Shown here piece after piece: positions 35,180 through 43,874 of a DNA stretch of 64,000 bases. The notes beneath the pieces are model-generated. The model made no database searches and was not told the DNA's origin. It saw nothing but the letters and a program-made list of their open reading frames with translations. Within the stretch, counting starts at the first letter, position 1. Each line of letters opens with the position of its first letter. Made by a program: the position numbers and the translations under genes. This DNA comes from Bacteroidota bacterium. Lineage in GTDB: Bacteria > Bacteroidota > Bacteroidia > Flavobacteriales > Flavobacteriaceae. The stretch is taken from positions 62,001-126,000 of the forward strand of contig JAEWHE010000050.1 in NCBI GenBank assembly GCA_023387965.1, in the 5' to 3' direction.

Positions 35180-35187
35180 TATGTTTG
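35180..35187 (+). promoter_or_regulatory. Putative -7 element TATGTTTG of pfkA
   Basis: TATGTTTG fits TAnnTTTG and ends 28 bases before the pfkA start; no good -33 TTG is seen. Confidence 0.3.
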
Positions 35188-35215
35188 CTAATTTTACAGT
35201 ATTAACAGCAAATAA

Positions 35216-36202
35216 ATGTCAAAAACAATAAAAAAAATAGGCGTGCTAACTTCTGGAGGAGATTCTCCCGGAATGAATGCCGCTATTCGTTCGGTGGTGA
35301 GAACCTGTGCATTTCACGATGTGGAATGTGTGGGAATTTACCGCGGTTATCAAGGGATGATTGAAGGTGATTTTAAAGAAATGGGACCTCGAAGCGTGAA
35401 TAATATCATTAACAAAGGAGGAACAATTTTAAAATCGGCTCGTTCTAAAGAATTCATGACCGAAGAAGGCCGAAAAAAAGCTTACGATAATTTAAAAGCC
35501 GAAGGCGTTGATGCTTTAGTGGTAATTGGTGGCGACGGAAGTTTTACCGGAGGATTAGTTTTTAACAAAGAATATGACTTTCCTGTGATGGGAATTCCGG
35601 GAACAATTGATAATGACATTTACGGAACGACGCATACTTTAGGTTATGACACGGCTCTAAATACTGTGGTTGAAGTAATCGACAAAATTCGTGATACGGC
35701 AAGTTCGCATAACCGATTATTTTTTGTTGAAGTAATGGGACGTGATGCAGGACATATCGCCTTGAACGCCGGAATTGGTGCTGGAGCAGAAGAAATTTTA
35801 ATTCCGGAAGAAGACCTTGGTTTAGACCGTTTGTTAGAATCTTTGCAAAAAAGTAAATTGTCAGGAAAATCTTCAAGCATTGTAGTCATTGCCGAAGGAG
35901 ATAAAATCGGTAAAAATGTTTTTGAACTAAAAGACTACGTAGAAGAAAATATGCCGGAATATGACGTTCGTGTTTCTGTTCTAGGACACATGCAACGTGG
36001 TGGAGCTCCATCTTGTTTTGATAGAGTTTTAGCAAGCCGTTTAGGTGTAAAAGCTGTAGAATCTATCCTTGAAGGAAAAAGCAATTACATGGTAGGACTC
36101 ATTAGCGATAAGGTAGAATTGACACCTTTGGAACAAGCTATTAAAGGAAATTCGCAAATTGATATGGAGTTGCTCAGAGTTTCGGACATCATGACAACAT
36201 AA
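35216..36202 (+). CDS. pfkA: ATP-dependent 6-phosphofructokinase
   Basis: The 328-residue protein is a PfkA-type enzyme with GVLTSGGDSPGMNAAIR at residue 9, the GGDGSFTGG nucleotide site, the catalytic PGTIDNDIYGT and the VEVMGRDAGHIA and HMQRGGAPSCFDR substrate regions. It phosphorylates fructose 6-phosphate to the bisphosphate and commits sugar to glycolysis. The glycine after GGD in the active loop suggests ATP rather than pyrophosphate as donor. The gapA gene follows 91 bp later on the same strand, probably in one unit. Confidence 0.96.
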   Translation: MSKTIKKIGVLTSGGDSPGMNAAIRSVVRTCAFHDVECVGIYRGYQGMIEGDFKEMGPRSVNNIINKGGTILKSARSKEFMTEEGRKKAYDNLKAEGVDALVVIGGDGSFTGGLVFNKEYDFPVMGIPGTIDNDIYGTTHTLGYDTALNTVVEVIDKIRDTASSHNRLFFVEVMGRDAGHIALNAGIGAGAEEILIPEEDLGLDRLLESLQKSKLSGKSSSIVVIAEGDKIGKNVFELKDYVEENMPEYDVRVSVLGHMQRGGAPSCFDRVLASRLGVKAVESILEGKSNYMVGLISDKVELTPLEQAIKGNSQIDMELLRVSDIMTT

Positions 36203-36293
36203 TAAAATCGACCAAAACAGAAATTCAAAATAAACAAATTAGTATTAATTACCGGCTGAAAACCAAAACTTCGGCCATAAGCAAAACAAACAA

Positions 36294-37301
36294 ATGTCAA
36301 AAGTAAAATTAGGAATCAACGGATTCGGAAGAATCGGAAGAATCGTTTTCAGAGAATCATTCAACAGAGATAATGTAGAAGTAGTAGCCATCAACGACCT
36401 TTTGGATGTTGACCACTTGGCTTACCTTTTAAAATACGATTCAGTTCACGGACGTTTCAACGGAAAAGTTGAAGTAAAAGACGGACAACTTTACGTGAAC
36501 GATAAATTCATCCGCGTTACTGCAGAAAAAGATCCAAAATTGATCAAATGGGATGATGAAAAAGTAGACGTTGACGTAGTAGCAGAATGTACAGGAATTT
36601 TCACAACCCTTGAAACAGCTCAAGCTCACATCGATGGTGGTGCGAAAAAAGTGGTGATTTCTGCTCCATCAGCAGATGCTCCAATGTTCGTTATGGGAGT
36701 AAACCACGACAAAGCAACTGCAAATGACAAAATCGTTTCAAACGCATCTTGTACAACCAACTGTTTAGCGCCATTGGCTAAAGTAATCAACGATAATTTC
36801 GGAATTGTGGAAGGTTTAATGACCACCGTTCACGCAACAACTGCAACACAATTAACCGTTGACGGTCCTTCAAGAAAAGATTTTCGTGGAGGTAGAGCCG
36901 CACTTTTAAACATCATTCCAGCTTCAACTGGAGCAGCAAAAGCGGTAGGAAAAGTAATTCCGGAACTAAACGGAAAACTAACAGGAATGTCAATGCGTGT
37001 TCCAACCGCAGACGTTTCAGTAGTAGATTTAACCGTGAAAGTGGCAAAAGAAACTTCTTACGAAGAAATTATGAAAGTAATCAAAGAAACTTCAGAAACA
37101 TCCATGAAAGGAATTCTTGGTTTCACCGAAGACGACGTAGTTTCACAAGATTTCATCTCAGATTCACGCACTTCAATCGTAGATGCAAAAGCCGGAATCG
37201 GACTAAATTCAACCTTCTTCAAAATCGTATCTTGGTACGATAACGAGTACGGATATTCAAGCAAACTAATCGATTTATCGGTTCACATCGCAAACCTATA
37301 A
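36294..37301 (+). CDS. gapA: Type I glyceraldehyde-3-phosphate dehydrogenase
   Basis: The 335-residue protein has the NAD site KLGINGFGRIGRIVFRE at the start, the catalytic cysteine in SNASCTTNCLAPL near residue 155, and the HATTATQLTVDGPSRKDFRGGR and WYDNEYGYSSKLIDL motifs. It oxidises glyceraldehyde 3-phosphate with phosphate and NAD. Its codon choice is more even and C-richer at third positions than that of its neighbours, as expected for a highly expressed gene. It follows pfkA and ends at a hairpin terminator. Confidence 0.97.
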   Translation: MSKVKLGINGFGRIGRIVFRESFNRDNVEVVAINDLLDVDHLAYLLKYDSVHGRFNGKVEVKDGQLYVNDKFIRVTAEKDPKLIKWDDEKVDVDVVAECTGIFTTLETAQAHIDGGAKKVVISAPSADAPMFVMGVNHDKATANDKIVSNASCTTNCLAPLAKVINDNFGIVEGLMTTVHATTATQLTVDGPSRKDFRGGRAALLNIIPASTGAAKAVGKVIPELNGKLTGMSMRVPTADVSVVDLTVKVAKETSYEEIMKVIKETSETSMKGILGFTEDDVVSQDFISDSRTSIVDAKAGIGLNSTFFKIVSWYDNEYGYSSKLIDLSVHIANL

Positions 37302-37308
37302 TCTCAAA

Positions 37309-37347
37309 AAAAAGTCCTGTCAACACCATTGGCGGGACTTTTTTATT
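37309..37347 (+). terminator. Rho-independent terminator of gapA
   Basis: AAAGTCCTG pairs with CGGGACTTT (one wobble pair) around a 12-base loop and is followed by a T-run, eight bases after the gapA stop. Confidence 0.82.
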
Positions 37348-37384
37348 TTTATATTTGAAGCCATCGTTCAGGCTAAAAATGAAC

Positions 37385-37483
37385 CATTTTCCCGCTTTCC
37401 GCTGCAATCTTTTTTTTCAATTACCCCGGATTTTCAATCCAAGGCAACCGAAAAAAAAAGGATTTCCGCTTTAATCGGGGCTA
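37385..37483 (+). repeat. Dispersed intergenic element, copy C
   Basis: The left arm CCCGCTTTCCGCTGCAATC with a T-run, a core with CCGGATTTTCAATCCAAGG, and the right arm of A-run, GGATTTCCGCTTTAATCGGGGCT. The two arms carry almost the same word in direct orientation (TTTCCGCTGCAATC and TTTCCGCTTTAATC). It lies between the gapA terminator and the GlcNAc kinase gene. Confidence 0.82.
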
Positions 37484-37547
37484 ATAAACAAACTACTGGC
37501 GCTTTTTAAACATTTGCCAAAAAGAGCGGGAAAAAATTACCAAACAA

Positions 37548-38396
37548 ATGAAACTATTAGTAGACAGTGGATCAACAAAAGCAGATTGGATTGCCTTAGA
37601 CGATAACGGCAACAAGCTTTTTACCACACAATCCTTAGGATTAAATCCTGAAGTACTCGACAAAAGCGAAGTGCTTGAACGCCTCGAAGACCGTTTCGAC
37701 ATCTACCAAAACCGTAAAAATGTGACCCATTTATTTTTTTACGGAGCCGGTTGCGGAACAGACAGAATGAAAAACGAACTCGCGTCAACCTTCACCGAAT
37801 TTTTTCCAAATGCTGAAATTCTCGTAAAAGAAGATACTTATGCTGCCGCTTATGCAACTAATCCAACTAACGAAGAAGCCATCATTTCTATCTTAGGAAC
37901 CGGCTCGAACTGCAGCTATTTTGACGGAAAGGAATTGCACCAAAAAATTCAGTCGTTAGGTTACATGGCAATGGATGATTGCAGCGGAAACCGTTTTGGT
38001 CGTTCGTTAATTCGTGCTTACCATTTCGGGAAAATGCCAAAACATCTTGCGGAACAATTCGAAAAAGAGTATGACCTTGACCCAGATACAATTAAGCATC
38101 ATTTGTATAAAGAACCAAATCCAAATGCATACTTGGCTACTTTTGCAAAATTTTTAATCCAACACAAAGACGACGAATTCATCAATGTTTTTGTACGCAA
38201 AGCGATGCAAAAATTTGTGGACAATTATATCCTTCAATTTGATAACGCCAGAGAAATTCCTGTGCATTTTGTAGGCTCAATTGCGTTCTATTTAAAAGAC
38301 GAATTGAAAACCGTTCTTGAACAAAACGGACTTCGATTAGGAAACGTTTTAAGAAGACCAATCGACGGATTAATCGAATATCACAAGCTTAACTAA
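37548..38396 (+). CDS. N-acetylglucosamine kinase-like protein (BadF/BadG ATPase family)
   Basis: The 282-residue ASKHA protein begins MKLLVDSGSTKADWIALD (phosphate 1 loop) and has SILGTGSNCSYFDG (phosphate 2) and VGSIAFYLKDELK near the end (adenosine region), the pattern of the BadF/BadG/BcrA/BcrD and GlcNAc kinase group. In flavobacteria it usually follows pfkA and gapA and is thought to phosphorylate amino sugars released in wall recycling; the GH3 glucosaminidase at 47 kb would fit such a path. The sugar is inference. It ends at a strong terminator. Confidence 0.87.
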   Translation: MKLLVDSGSTKADWIALDDNGNKLFTTQSLGLNPEVLDKSEVLERLEDRFDIYQNRKNVTHLFFYGAGCGTDRMKNELASTFTEFFPNAEILVKEDTYAAAYATNPTNEEAIISILGTGSNCSYFDGKELHQKIQSLGYMAMDDCSGNRFGRSLIRAYHFGKMPKHLAEQFEKEYDLDPDTIKHHLYKEPNPNAYLATFAKFLIQHKDDEFINVFVRKAMQKFVDNYILQFDNAREIPVHFVGSIAFYLKDELKTVLEQNGLRLGNVLRRPIDGLIEYHKLN

Positions 38397-38400
38397 AAGC

Positions 38401-38432
38401 AAAAAGCCCTGAAAATTCAGGGCTTTTTTTAT
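38401..38432 (+). terminator. Rho-independent terminator of the GlcNAc kinase gene
   Basis: A 9-bp stem AGCCCTGAA/TTCAGGGCT with a two-base centre is flanked by A- and T-runs right after the stop; it may also serve ridA from the other strand. Confidence 0.87.
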
Positions 38433-38451
38433 GATACTTTGCTGTTGAAAT

Positions 38452-38832
38452 TTATTTCATTGCAATCATCGAGATTTCAACATTTACGTTTTTTGGCAAA
38501 CACGCCACTTGAACGGTTTCTCTTGCTGGAGCAAATTTTTCATCAAAATAAGCACCATAAACTGCGTTAATTCTTCCAAAATTATTCATATCCATAATAA
38601 AAATAGAAGTTTTCACCACGTTTTCAAAAGTCATATCGGCAGCTTTCAAAACCGCTTTCATGTTTTCCATCACTTGCTTGGTTTCGGTTTCAATGTCGTC
38701 TAAAACCAATTCGCCAGTTTCAGGATGTAAAGCGATTTGTCCTGATGTAAACAACGTGTTTCCAGCCAAAACCGCTTGGTTGTAAGGGCCAATTGGAGCC
38801 GGAGCTTTTTCTGTAAAAATTACTTTTTTCAT
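38452..38832 (-). CDS. ridA: RidA family enamine/imine deaminase
   Basis: The 126-residue protein matches RidA/YjgF in full: KAPAPIGPYNQAVLAGNTLFTSGQIA near the start, NMKAVLKAADMTFENVVKTSIF, and the active-site arginine in FAPARETVQVACLPKNVNVEI. It hydrolyses reactive 2-aminoacrylate and related imines from PLP enzymes. It lies six bases after lptD on the same strand, so it probably shares that transcript, although the functions are unrelated. Confidence 0.94.
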   Translation of the reverse strand: MKKVIFTEKAPAPIGPYNQAVLAGNTLFTSGQIALHPETGELVLDDIETETKQVMENMKAVLKAADMTFENVVKTSIFIMDMNNFGRINAVYGAYFDEKFAPARETVQVACLPKNVNVEISMIAMK

Positions 38833-38838
38833 ACTAAA

Positions 38839-41595
38839 TTAATTGATGATTCTATCCGGTTGTCTTCGTTTGTCCCACTTGATATCGCTTAAAACAGATG
38901 ATTTAATTCCGATAAAAAATCCCCACGAAGTATAATCTCCAATCGGAATCCAGTTAAAATCCATTCTCCAGCTTAACAAATCGCGTTCAAAACGAAGTTG
39001 GGTAAATGTGACACCATTTTGCACAAAATCATAACCCGTAGAAATTCCCACTTTCCATTGAGGCGAAAGGTCAACGTTTCCGGAAACCATCAGGGAATTA
39101 TTGGTAATTTTATTTTGCCTTTGCGAATTAGAATAGGTTAGGGAATAGGCAAGCCTCAAATCCCATGGAATGACGGCGTTGTAAAATTTCGATTTTGTTT
39201 TTTCTTGCTCAATGTCATCATCGTTAAACATACTTTGCCGTTGATCGCCTAAATCTCTTGCGGTTCCAAATAAATCATCTTCTCGACCACCATTTCTCAA
39301 ACCTTGGTTTTTAAGTGGATCAGTTCGATCATTTTGATTGGTTCCATCAGTACTCGAAAATGAATAATTAATTGTAACATTCGCACTTGAAAGACGCAAT
39401 AAACTTCCGCCGTTGTCAATATTCCAGCGTTCGATTCTTCTATTGGCATTGTCCAAAGCATAAGGATCGAGGGTTGCGGCAAAGTTCACATTCATTTTAT
39501 CTTTAAGCAAATTCGTACCACCGCTCATTCTCAAAGGTGCTAACTTTAGGGAATCTGCTGTCATATCATAAGTTGTAGAAAAAGTTAAGTTGTTGAGCAA
39601 CATAATTTTTTTCGGTTCGGTTTTAGTACTGTCACGATCTCGAACTTTTGCTTCAAAAGTATTGTTCAAACTAAAGTTTAACATATTCGACATTCTACGA
39701 GATGGTGTTCCGTAAATTCCACCTTCAAATCGGGTATATTCTGTAAGCATTTGCCCGGTTCCATTAGGATCGTAAGTGTCATAATATTGATCGAAACTTG
39801 GTGTGTAACTGTAGGAAACGTTCGGTTTGATGACGTGACGAATGGACTGAATTTTTTTATTTTCGCCAAAATTAAAAGTACCATAAACTGTAGTTCCCAT
39901 ACTTGCCGAAAGGTTGTAAGTTCTAAAAGCGTCAAAACCATTAACAGTGTCATTTACGACGGTTGGCGCTTCGTTTACAATGCCCATTCTTTTACGGATG
40001 GTCTTAAAAGTCCAAACTTCGTTATAATTGGCTCCCGTACTTACACTAAAATATTTGAATAATTTAAAATTCGTATTAATCGGAATGCTGTGTTGAAATC
40101 CGGAAATCGCATTGCGAAACATTTGCGGTTTAAAGAAAAGCGAATCAGTTGTGGTAATTCGGTTTTGAGCATTTACGTTATACTGAATGTTCAAATTTTT
40201 GATAAATCCTTTTTTGGGCTCATCTTCGCCAGCAAAAAGATACACACGATCCACGCTTCCCTGAAAAGTGGGCAATGTCATGTTGATGGTTTGCGTTTGG
40301 GTATTTTGCGAATGCGTTGCCGTTAACGACATGTTTACCTGCGGAACGGTATTGAACGTTTTAGAATAATTAATCGAGGAACTCAACGTATTGTTCAATG
40401 CCGAACTCACATTACTTTGGTTCAAAGATTGCTGGAAATACCGGCTACTTCCCAAGTTAACCGATGCCGAAAATCTTGAGTTCGGGTTCGATTTTGCGTC
40501 TTGAGAATGTGACCATTGGATGTTGTATTGCCGTGTTTTGGTGTAATCTGGAAAACCTCTTTCACTTTGAATTTGATTTTCAAACCGAACGTTCAAATTT
40601 CCGCGAAAGCGATATCTTTTGGCATAAGCCGATTCAAAACGCAACGCATAACTTCCATTTGTATAATAATCTCCTAAAATCGCCAAATCATAATTGTCAG
40701 AAAGTGCGAGGTACAAACCACCATTTTGCAAAGCAAAACCTTGACGGTTAGAGTTTGTTGGCGATGGTAAAATTAATCCCGAACGAGATTCGGTTGTGGT
40801 GGGGAAAAAGGCAAACGGAATTCCAATTGGCGTTGGTACATCAGCAATGACCATGTTAGTCAATCCTACCACTACTTTTTTTCCGGGAACCATTTTTAGT
40901 TTTCGTACCAAAAAATAATATTCCGGGTCGTCGATGTCTTTTGAAGTGGTCAAACGGGCATTTTTGATAAAATAAACCGAATCGTTTTCTTTTTTGGTAA
41001 TTTCTCCTTTAATATTCAAATCGCCTTGAGTGGAACGCGAATTCCAAACTAAAGCTTTTTTCGTTTGGGTATTAAACCGAATCGAATCGGGTTCGACCAC
41101 GTTATTTCCTTGTTTGAAAACCGGACGTTGCGTGTAATTTCCGAGTGAATCTTTTAATCTTCCGGCGTAAACTTCGTTTTTTTCGTAGTTCATCACGATG
41201 ATTCCGGCTTTAAGCTCGTAATCTTCGTAGTATAATTCGGCTTGATCGTGTAAAGTAAGTAACTTTTTTTTCTGGTCAAATTTTTCGTAACCCGCCGCTT
41301 TTCGCTTTACTACACTTTGCAAAAAACCTTTTTTTGGCGCCACAGAATCTTTTGCTACTTTACTCGAATCTGTTGGTTGCAACACATCTGCAAGATTTGC
41401 AGCAATGGTATCTGGAGGCGTAATTGGTTGCTTTTCAGCAGGTATAGTGGTAGAGTTCGTTCGAATTTCCTGACAATAACCAGATTGGCTTCCTATTGTT
41501 AGAAAAATTGATAATAAAACGATATGAAATAAGTTTGTATGCAAAGGTTTAAATGCTATTTTTGTAAAAATATGGCTTAATTTTTGACGTGCCAA
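38839..41595 (-). CDS. lptD: LPS-assembly protein LptD-like outer membrane protein
   Basis: The 918-residue protein has an N-terminal hydrophobic signal (LFHIVLLSIFLTIGSQSGYCQ), an OstA/LptA-like beta-taco domain (residues about 100-260, with TLHDQAELYYEDYELKAG and KGEITKKENDSVYFIKNAR) and a long barrel region rich in alternating aromatic residues. It is the Bacteroidota counterpart of LptD, which places lipopolysaccharide in the outer leaflet with LptE. Both possible starts are TTG: 41595, or 41544, which would give a more usual signal length. An LptF/G permease gene is at the right end of the window. Confidence 0.88.
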   Translation of the reverse strand: MARQKLSHIFTKIAFKPLHTNLFHIVLLSIFLTIGSQSGYCQEIRTNSTTIPAEKQPITPPDTIAANLADVLQPTDSSKVAKDSVAPKKGFLQSVVKRKAAGYEKFDQKKKLLTLHDQAELYYEDYELKAGIIVMNYEKNEVYAGRLKDSLGNYTQRPVFKQGNNVVEPDSIRFNTQTKKALVWNSRSTQGDLNIKGEITKKENDSVYFIKNARLTTSKDIDDPEYYFLVRKLKMVPGKKVVVGLTNMVIADVPTPIGIPFAFFPTTTESRSGLILPSPTNSNRQGFALQNGGLYLALSDNYDLAILGDYYTNGSYALRFESAYAKRYRFRGNLNVRFENQIQSERGFPDYTKTRQYNIQWSHSQDAKSNPNSRFSASVNLGSSRYFQQSLNQSNVSSALNNTLSSSINYSKTFNTVPQVNMSLTATHSQNTQTQTINMTLPTFQGSVDRVYLFAGEDEPKKGFIKNLNIQYNVNAQNRITTTDSLFFKPQMFRNAISGFQHSIPINTNFKLFKYFSVSTGANYNEVWTFKTIRKRMGIVNEAPTVVNDTVNGFDAFRTYNLSASMGTTVYGTFNFGENKKIQSIRHVIKPNVSYSYTPSFDQYYDTYDPNGTGQMLTEYTRFEGGIYGTPSRRMSNMLNFSLNNTFEAKVRDRDSTKTEPKKIMLLNNLTFSTTYDMTADSLKLAPLRMSGGTNLLKDKMNVNFAATLDPYALDNANRRIERWNIDNGGSLLRLSSANVTINYSFSSTDGTNQNDRTDPLKNQGLRNGGREDDLFGTARDLGDQRQSMFNDDDIEQEKTKSKFYNAVIPWDLRLAYSLTYSNSQRQNKITNNSLMVSGNVDLSPQWKVGISTGYDFVQNGVTFTQLRFERDLLSWRMDFNWIPIGDYTSWGFFIGIKSSVLSDIKWDKRRQPDRIIN

Positions 41596-41679
41596 ACTTA
41601 CACATATTTTTCATCAAAAATACGGAAATAACAAAATTATAACCCTGTCTTTTTTATTAAAAAAACCATTTATTAAAAT

Positions 41680-42849
41680 ATGAATATTCTCAAAAATTTT
41701 AAACCGCTTGTAACTGCAACGGTTTTGATGCTTACAGTAGGTTCTCAGGCGCAAAGCGATAAATTTAAAGTAGTTTTGGACGCAGGTCATGGAGCCAAAG
41801 ATTTTGGAGCAATTCATCACAATTATGCTGAAAAAAATATCGCACTTGCCGTAACGCTAAAAGTGGGAAGATTACTTGATAAACAGCCAAATATCGATGT
41901 AATCTACACCAGAAGCACGGACGTTTTCATTGAGTTAGCAGAAAGAGCTAACATCGCTAATAAAAATAATGCTAACCTTTTTGTGTCGATTCACTGTAAT
42001 GCAAATCCGAGTCAAGAACCTTTCGGGACGGAAACTTACGTGATGGGTTTGACCAAATTAAAATCGAATTTACAAGTAGCACAAGCGGAAAATCAGGTTG
42101 TGGAGCTTGAGGCCGATTATAAGTTGACTTACGCAGGTTACGACCCAAAATCACCGGAATCTATCGTAGGAATGAAACTTCAGCAAGAGGATAACATGAT
42201 GAATAGCTTTGCGATTGCAAGCAAAATTCAAGATAATTTTCACCAAGCCAAAAGAAAAAGTCGTGGCGTAAAACAAGCACCTTTTTTGGTTTTGCATAGA
42301 ACGGCTATGCCAAGTATTTTGGTAGAAATGGGTTTCATCAGCAACAAAAATGAAGGAGCTTACTTGAACAGTGAAGATGGTCAAAACGAAATAGCTAAAG
42401 CCATTGCCGATGCAATTTCTATCTACAAAAAAGAATATTTTGGAGGAGTAATTGTCGAAAATAAAATCGATAAAGAAGCCCTAAAAGTTGAAAAGCCAAA
42501 AGAAGTTGTGGTTCCGGAAATTCCAAAATCGGAAACAAAACCAGTTGTCAAAACCGAAACCAAACCAGAACCTGTTACTGAAAAACCTGTTGCAGGTGGC
42601 ACCATTTTTAAAGTTCAGATTTCCGCAAGTGGAACAAAATTAGCCTTAACACCTTCTAACTTTAAAGGCTTGAATGATATTTCGATGACTTCGGAAGGAA
42701 ATCTTTACAAATATATGTACGGCGAAACCGGAAGTTACGATAGTGCCAAAGCGTTATTACAGGAAGCAAAATCTAAAGGTTACACCTCGGCATTTTTAGT
42801 AGCGTATAAAAACGGAAAAAAAGTGTCAATTCAGGAAGCATTAAAATAA
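41680..42849 (+). CDS. N-acetylmuramoyl-L-alanine amidase with C-terminal SPOR-like domain
   Basis: The 389-residue protein has a signal peptide (to about residue 26, ending SQAQ), an Amidase_3 domain with zinc ligands in VVLDAGHGAKDFGA and LFVSIHCNANPS and the catalytic glutamate in PSILVEMGFISN, then a proline/lysine/threonine linker (residues 265-305) and a C-terminal domain of about 80 residues that looks like SPOR (FKVQISASGTKL, YKYMYGETGSYDSAK). It cleaves the stem peptide from glycan strands, likely in cell division, with SPOR steering it to the septum. Divergent from lptD; followed by the MCE gene. Confidence 0.93.
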   Translation: MNILKNFKPLVTATVLMLTVGSQAQSDKFKVVLDAGHGAKDFGAIHHNYAEKNIALAVTLKVGRLLDKQPNIDVIYTRSTDVFIELAERANIANKNNANLFVSIHCNANPSQEPFGTETYVMGLTKLKSNLQVAQAENQVVELEADYKLTYAGYDPKSPESIVGMKLQQEDNMMNSFAIASKIQDNFHQAKRKSRGVKQAPFLVLHRTAMPSILVEMGFISNKNEGAYLNSEDGQNEIAKAIADAISIYKKEYFGGVIVENKIDKEALKVEKPKEVVVPEIPKSETKPVVKTETKPEPVTEKPVAGGTIFKVQISASGTKLALTPSNFKGLNDISMTSEGNLYKYMYGETGSYDSAKALLQEAKSKGYTSAFLVAYKNGKKVSIQEALK

Positions 42850-42903
42850 TTTTAAGAAACAAGTCGGAATTATTTAATTAAATTTGTTTAAAAACACCAC
42901 GCT

Positions 42904-43866
42904 TTGAAAATATCAAGAGAAGTAAAAATAGCAGTTATCGTATTAGCCTCAGTAGCATTATTCATCTGGGGATTTAGTTTCTTAAAAGGAAAAGACCTAT
43001 TTAACGATTATAAAACATTTTATGCAATCTATGACGATGTGGAAGGTTTAGCGCCTTCGGCACCCGTTACCATCAACGGTTTAGCAGTTGGGAAAGTGAG
43101 CAGCATCACCTTGCACAACAACGGAAAGTTGAAGGTGGAAATGCAAATCAAAACTGATTTTCCAATTTCGCGTTCGTCAATTGCCACTATTTATGAGCCA
43201 AGTTTCATTGGCGGAAAAAATATCGCCTTGATTCCGAATTTCAAGGATCCGGTTGAAGCAGAAGATGGACAACAACTTTCAACTGATGTAAAACCAGGAA
43301 TGTTATCATCTTTAGGCGATAAATTATCACCATTGCAATCAAAATTGGAACATACAGTTGTTACCGCAGATAGTTTGTTAATGAACATCAACACTACTTT
43401 CAACAAACAAACGCAAGCCAATCTGCAAAACGCCATTGCCGAATTATCTGCAACGATGAAAGAATTTAGCGTTGCCGCAAAAAATTTAAACGGCATTATG
43501 TCAGATAACCGAAGCAAGTTGAACAACACGTTTACAAATTTAGACCATACTTCGGAGAATTTTGCAAAACTTTCGGATTCACTTAACAAAGCTAATTTGG
43601 GAGAAAGCATGAAAAAGCTCGAAAAGTCAATTGCTAACGTCGATAAAATCATCAATGACGTTCAATCTGGCAAAGGTTCATTAGGAAAATTGATGAAGGA
43701 CGACGGCATGTACAACAATTTGGAAGACGCTTCAAACGAACTGAAACAATTGTTAGCCGACGTGAAAAATAACCCAAAACGTTACGTACATTTTTCAGTT
43801 TTTGGTAGAAAAAATACACCATACGTAGAAAACGAGCCTAAAAAAGTTACCGACACCATTAAATAA
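42904..43866 (+). CDS. MlaD/MCE family lipid transport protein
   Basis: The start is a TTG at 42904. The 320-residue protein has one N-terminal helix (EVKIAVIVLASVALFIWGFSF region), one MCE domain with DVEGLAPSAPVTINGLAVGKVSSI and SFIGGKNIALIP, and a long helical part with coiled-coil pattern ending near residue 300. MCE proteins form rings or tubes that carry phospholipids between membranes. The permease and ATPase partners are not here. It lies 54 bp after the amidase and 8 bp before the Fe-S gene. Confidence 0.9.
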   Translation: MKISREVKIAVIVLASVALFIWGFSFLKGKDLFNDYKTFYAIYDDVEGLAPSAPVTINGLAVGKVSSITLHNNGKLKVEMQIKTDFPISRSSIATIYEPSFIGGKNIALIPNFKDPVEAEDGQQLSTDVKPGMLSSLGDKLSPLQSKLEHTVVTADSLLMNINTTFNKQTQANLQNAIAELSATMKEFSVAAKNLNGIMSDNRSKLNNTFTNLDHTSENFAKLSDSLNKANLGESMKKLEKSIANVDKIINDVQSGKGSLGKLMKDDGMYNNLEDASNELKQLLADVKNNPKRYVHFSVFGRKNTPYVENEPKKVTDTIK

Positions 43867-43874
43867 CGTATCCG

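Noticed and set aside
43191..43655. A 154-codon open frame on the minus strand inside the MCE gene
   Set aside because: It lies wholly opposite a clear MlaD/MCE gene, has no family-like features and comes from the codon bias of the sense strand.
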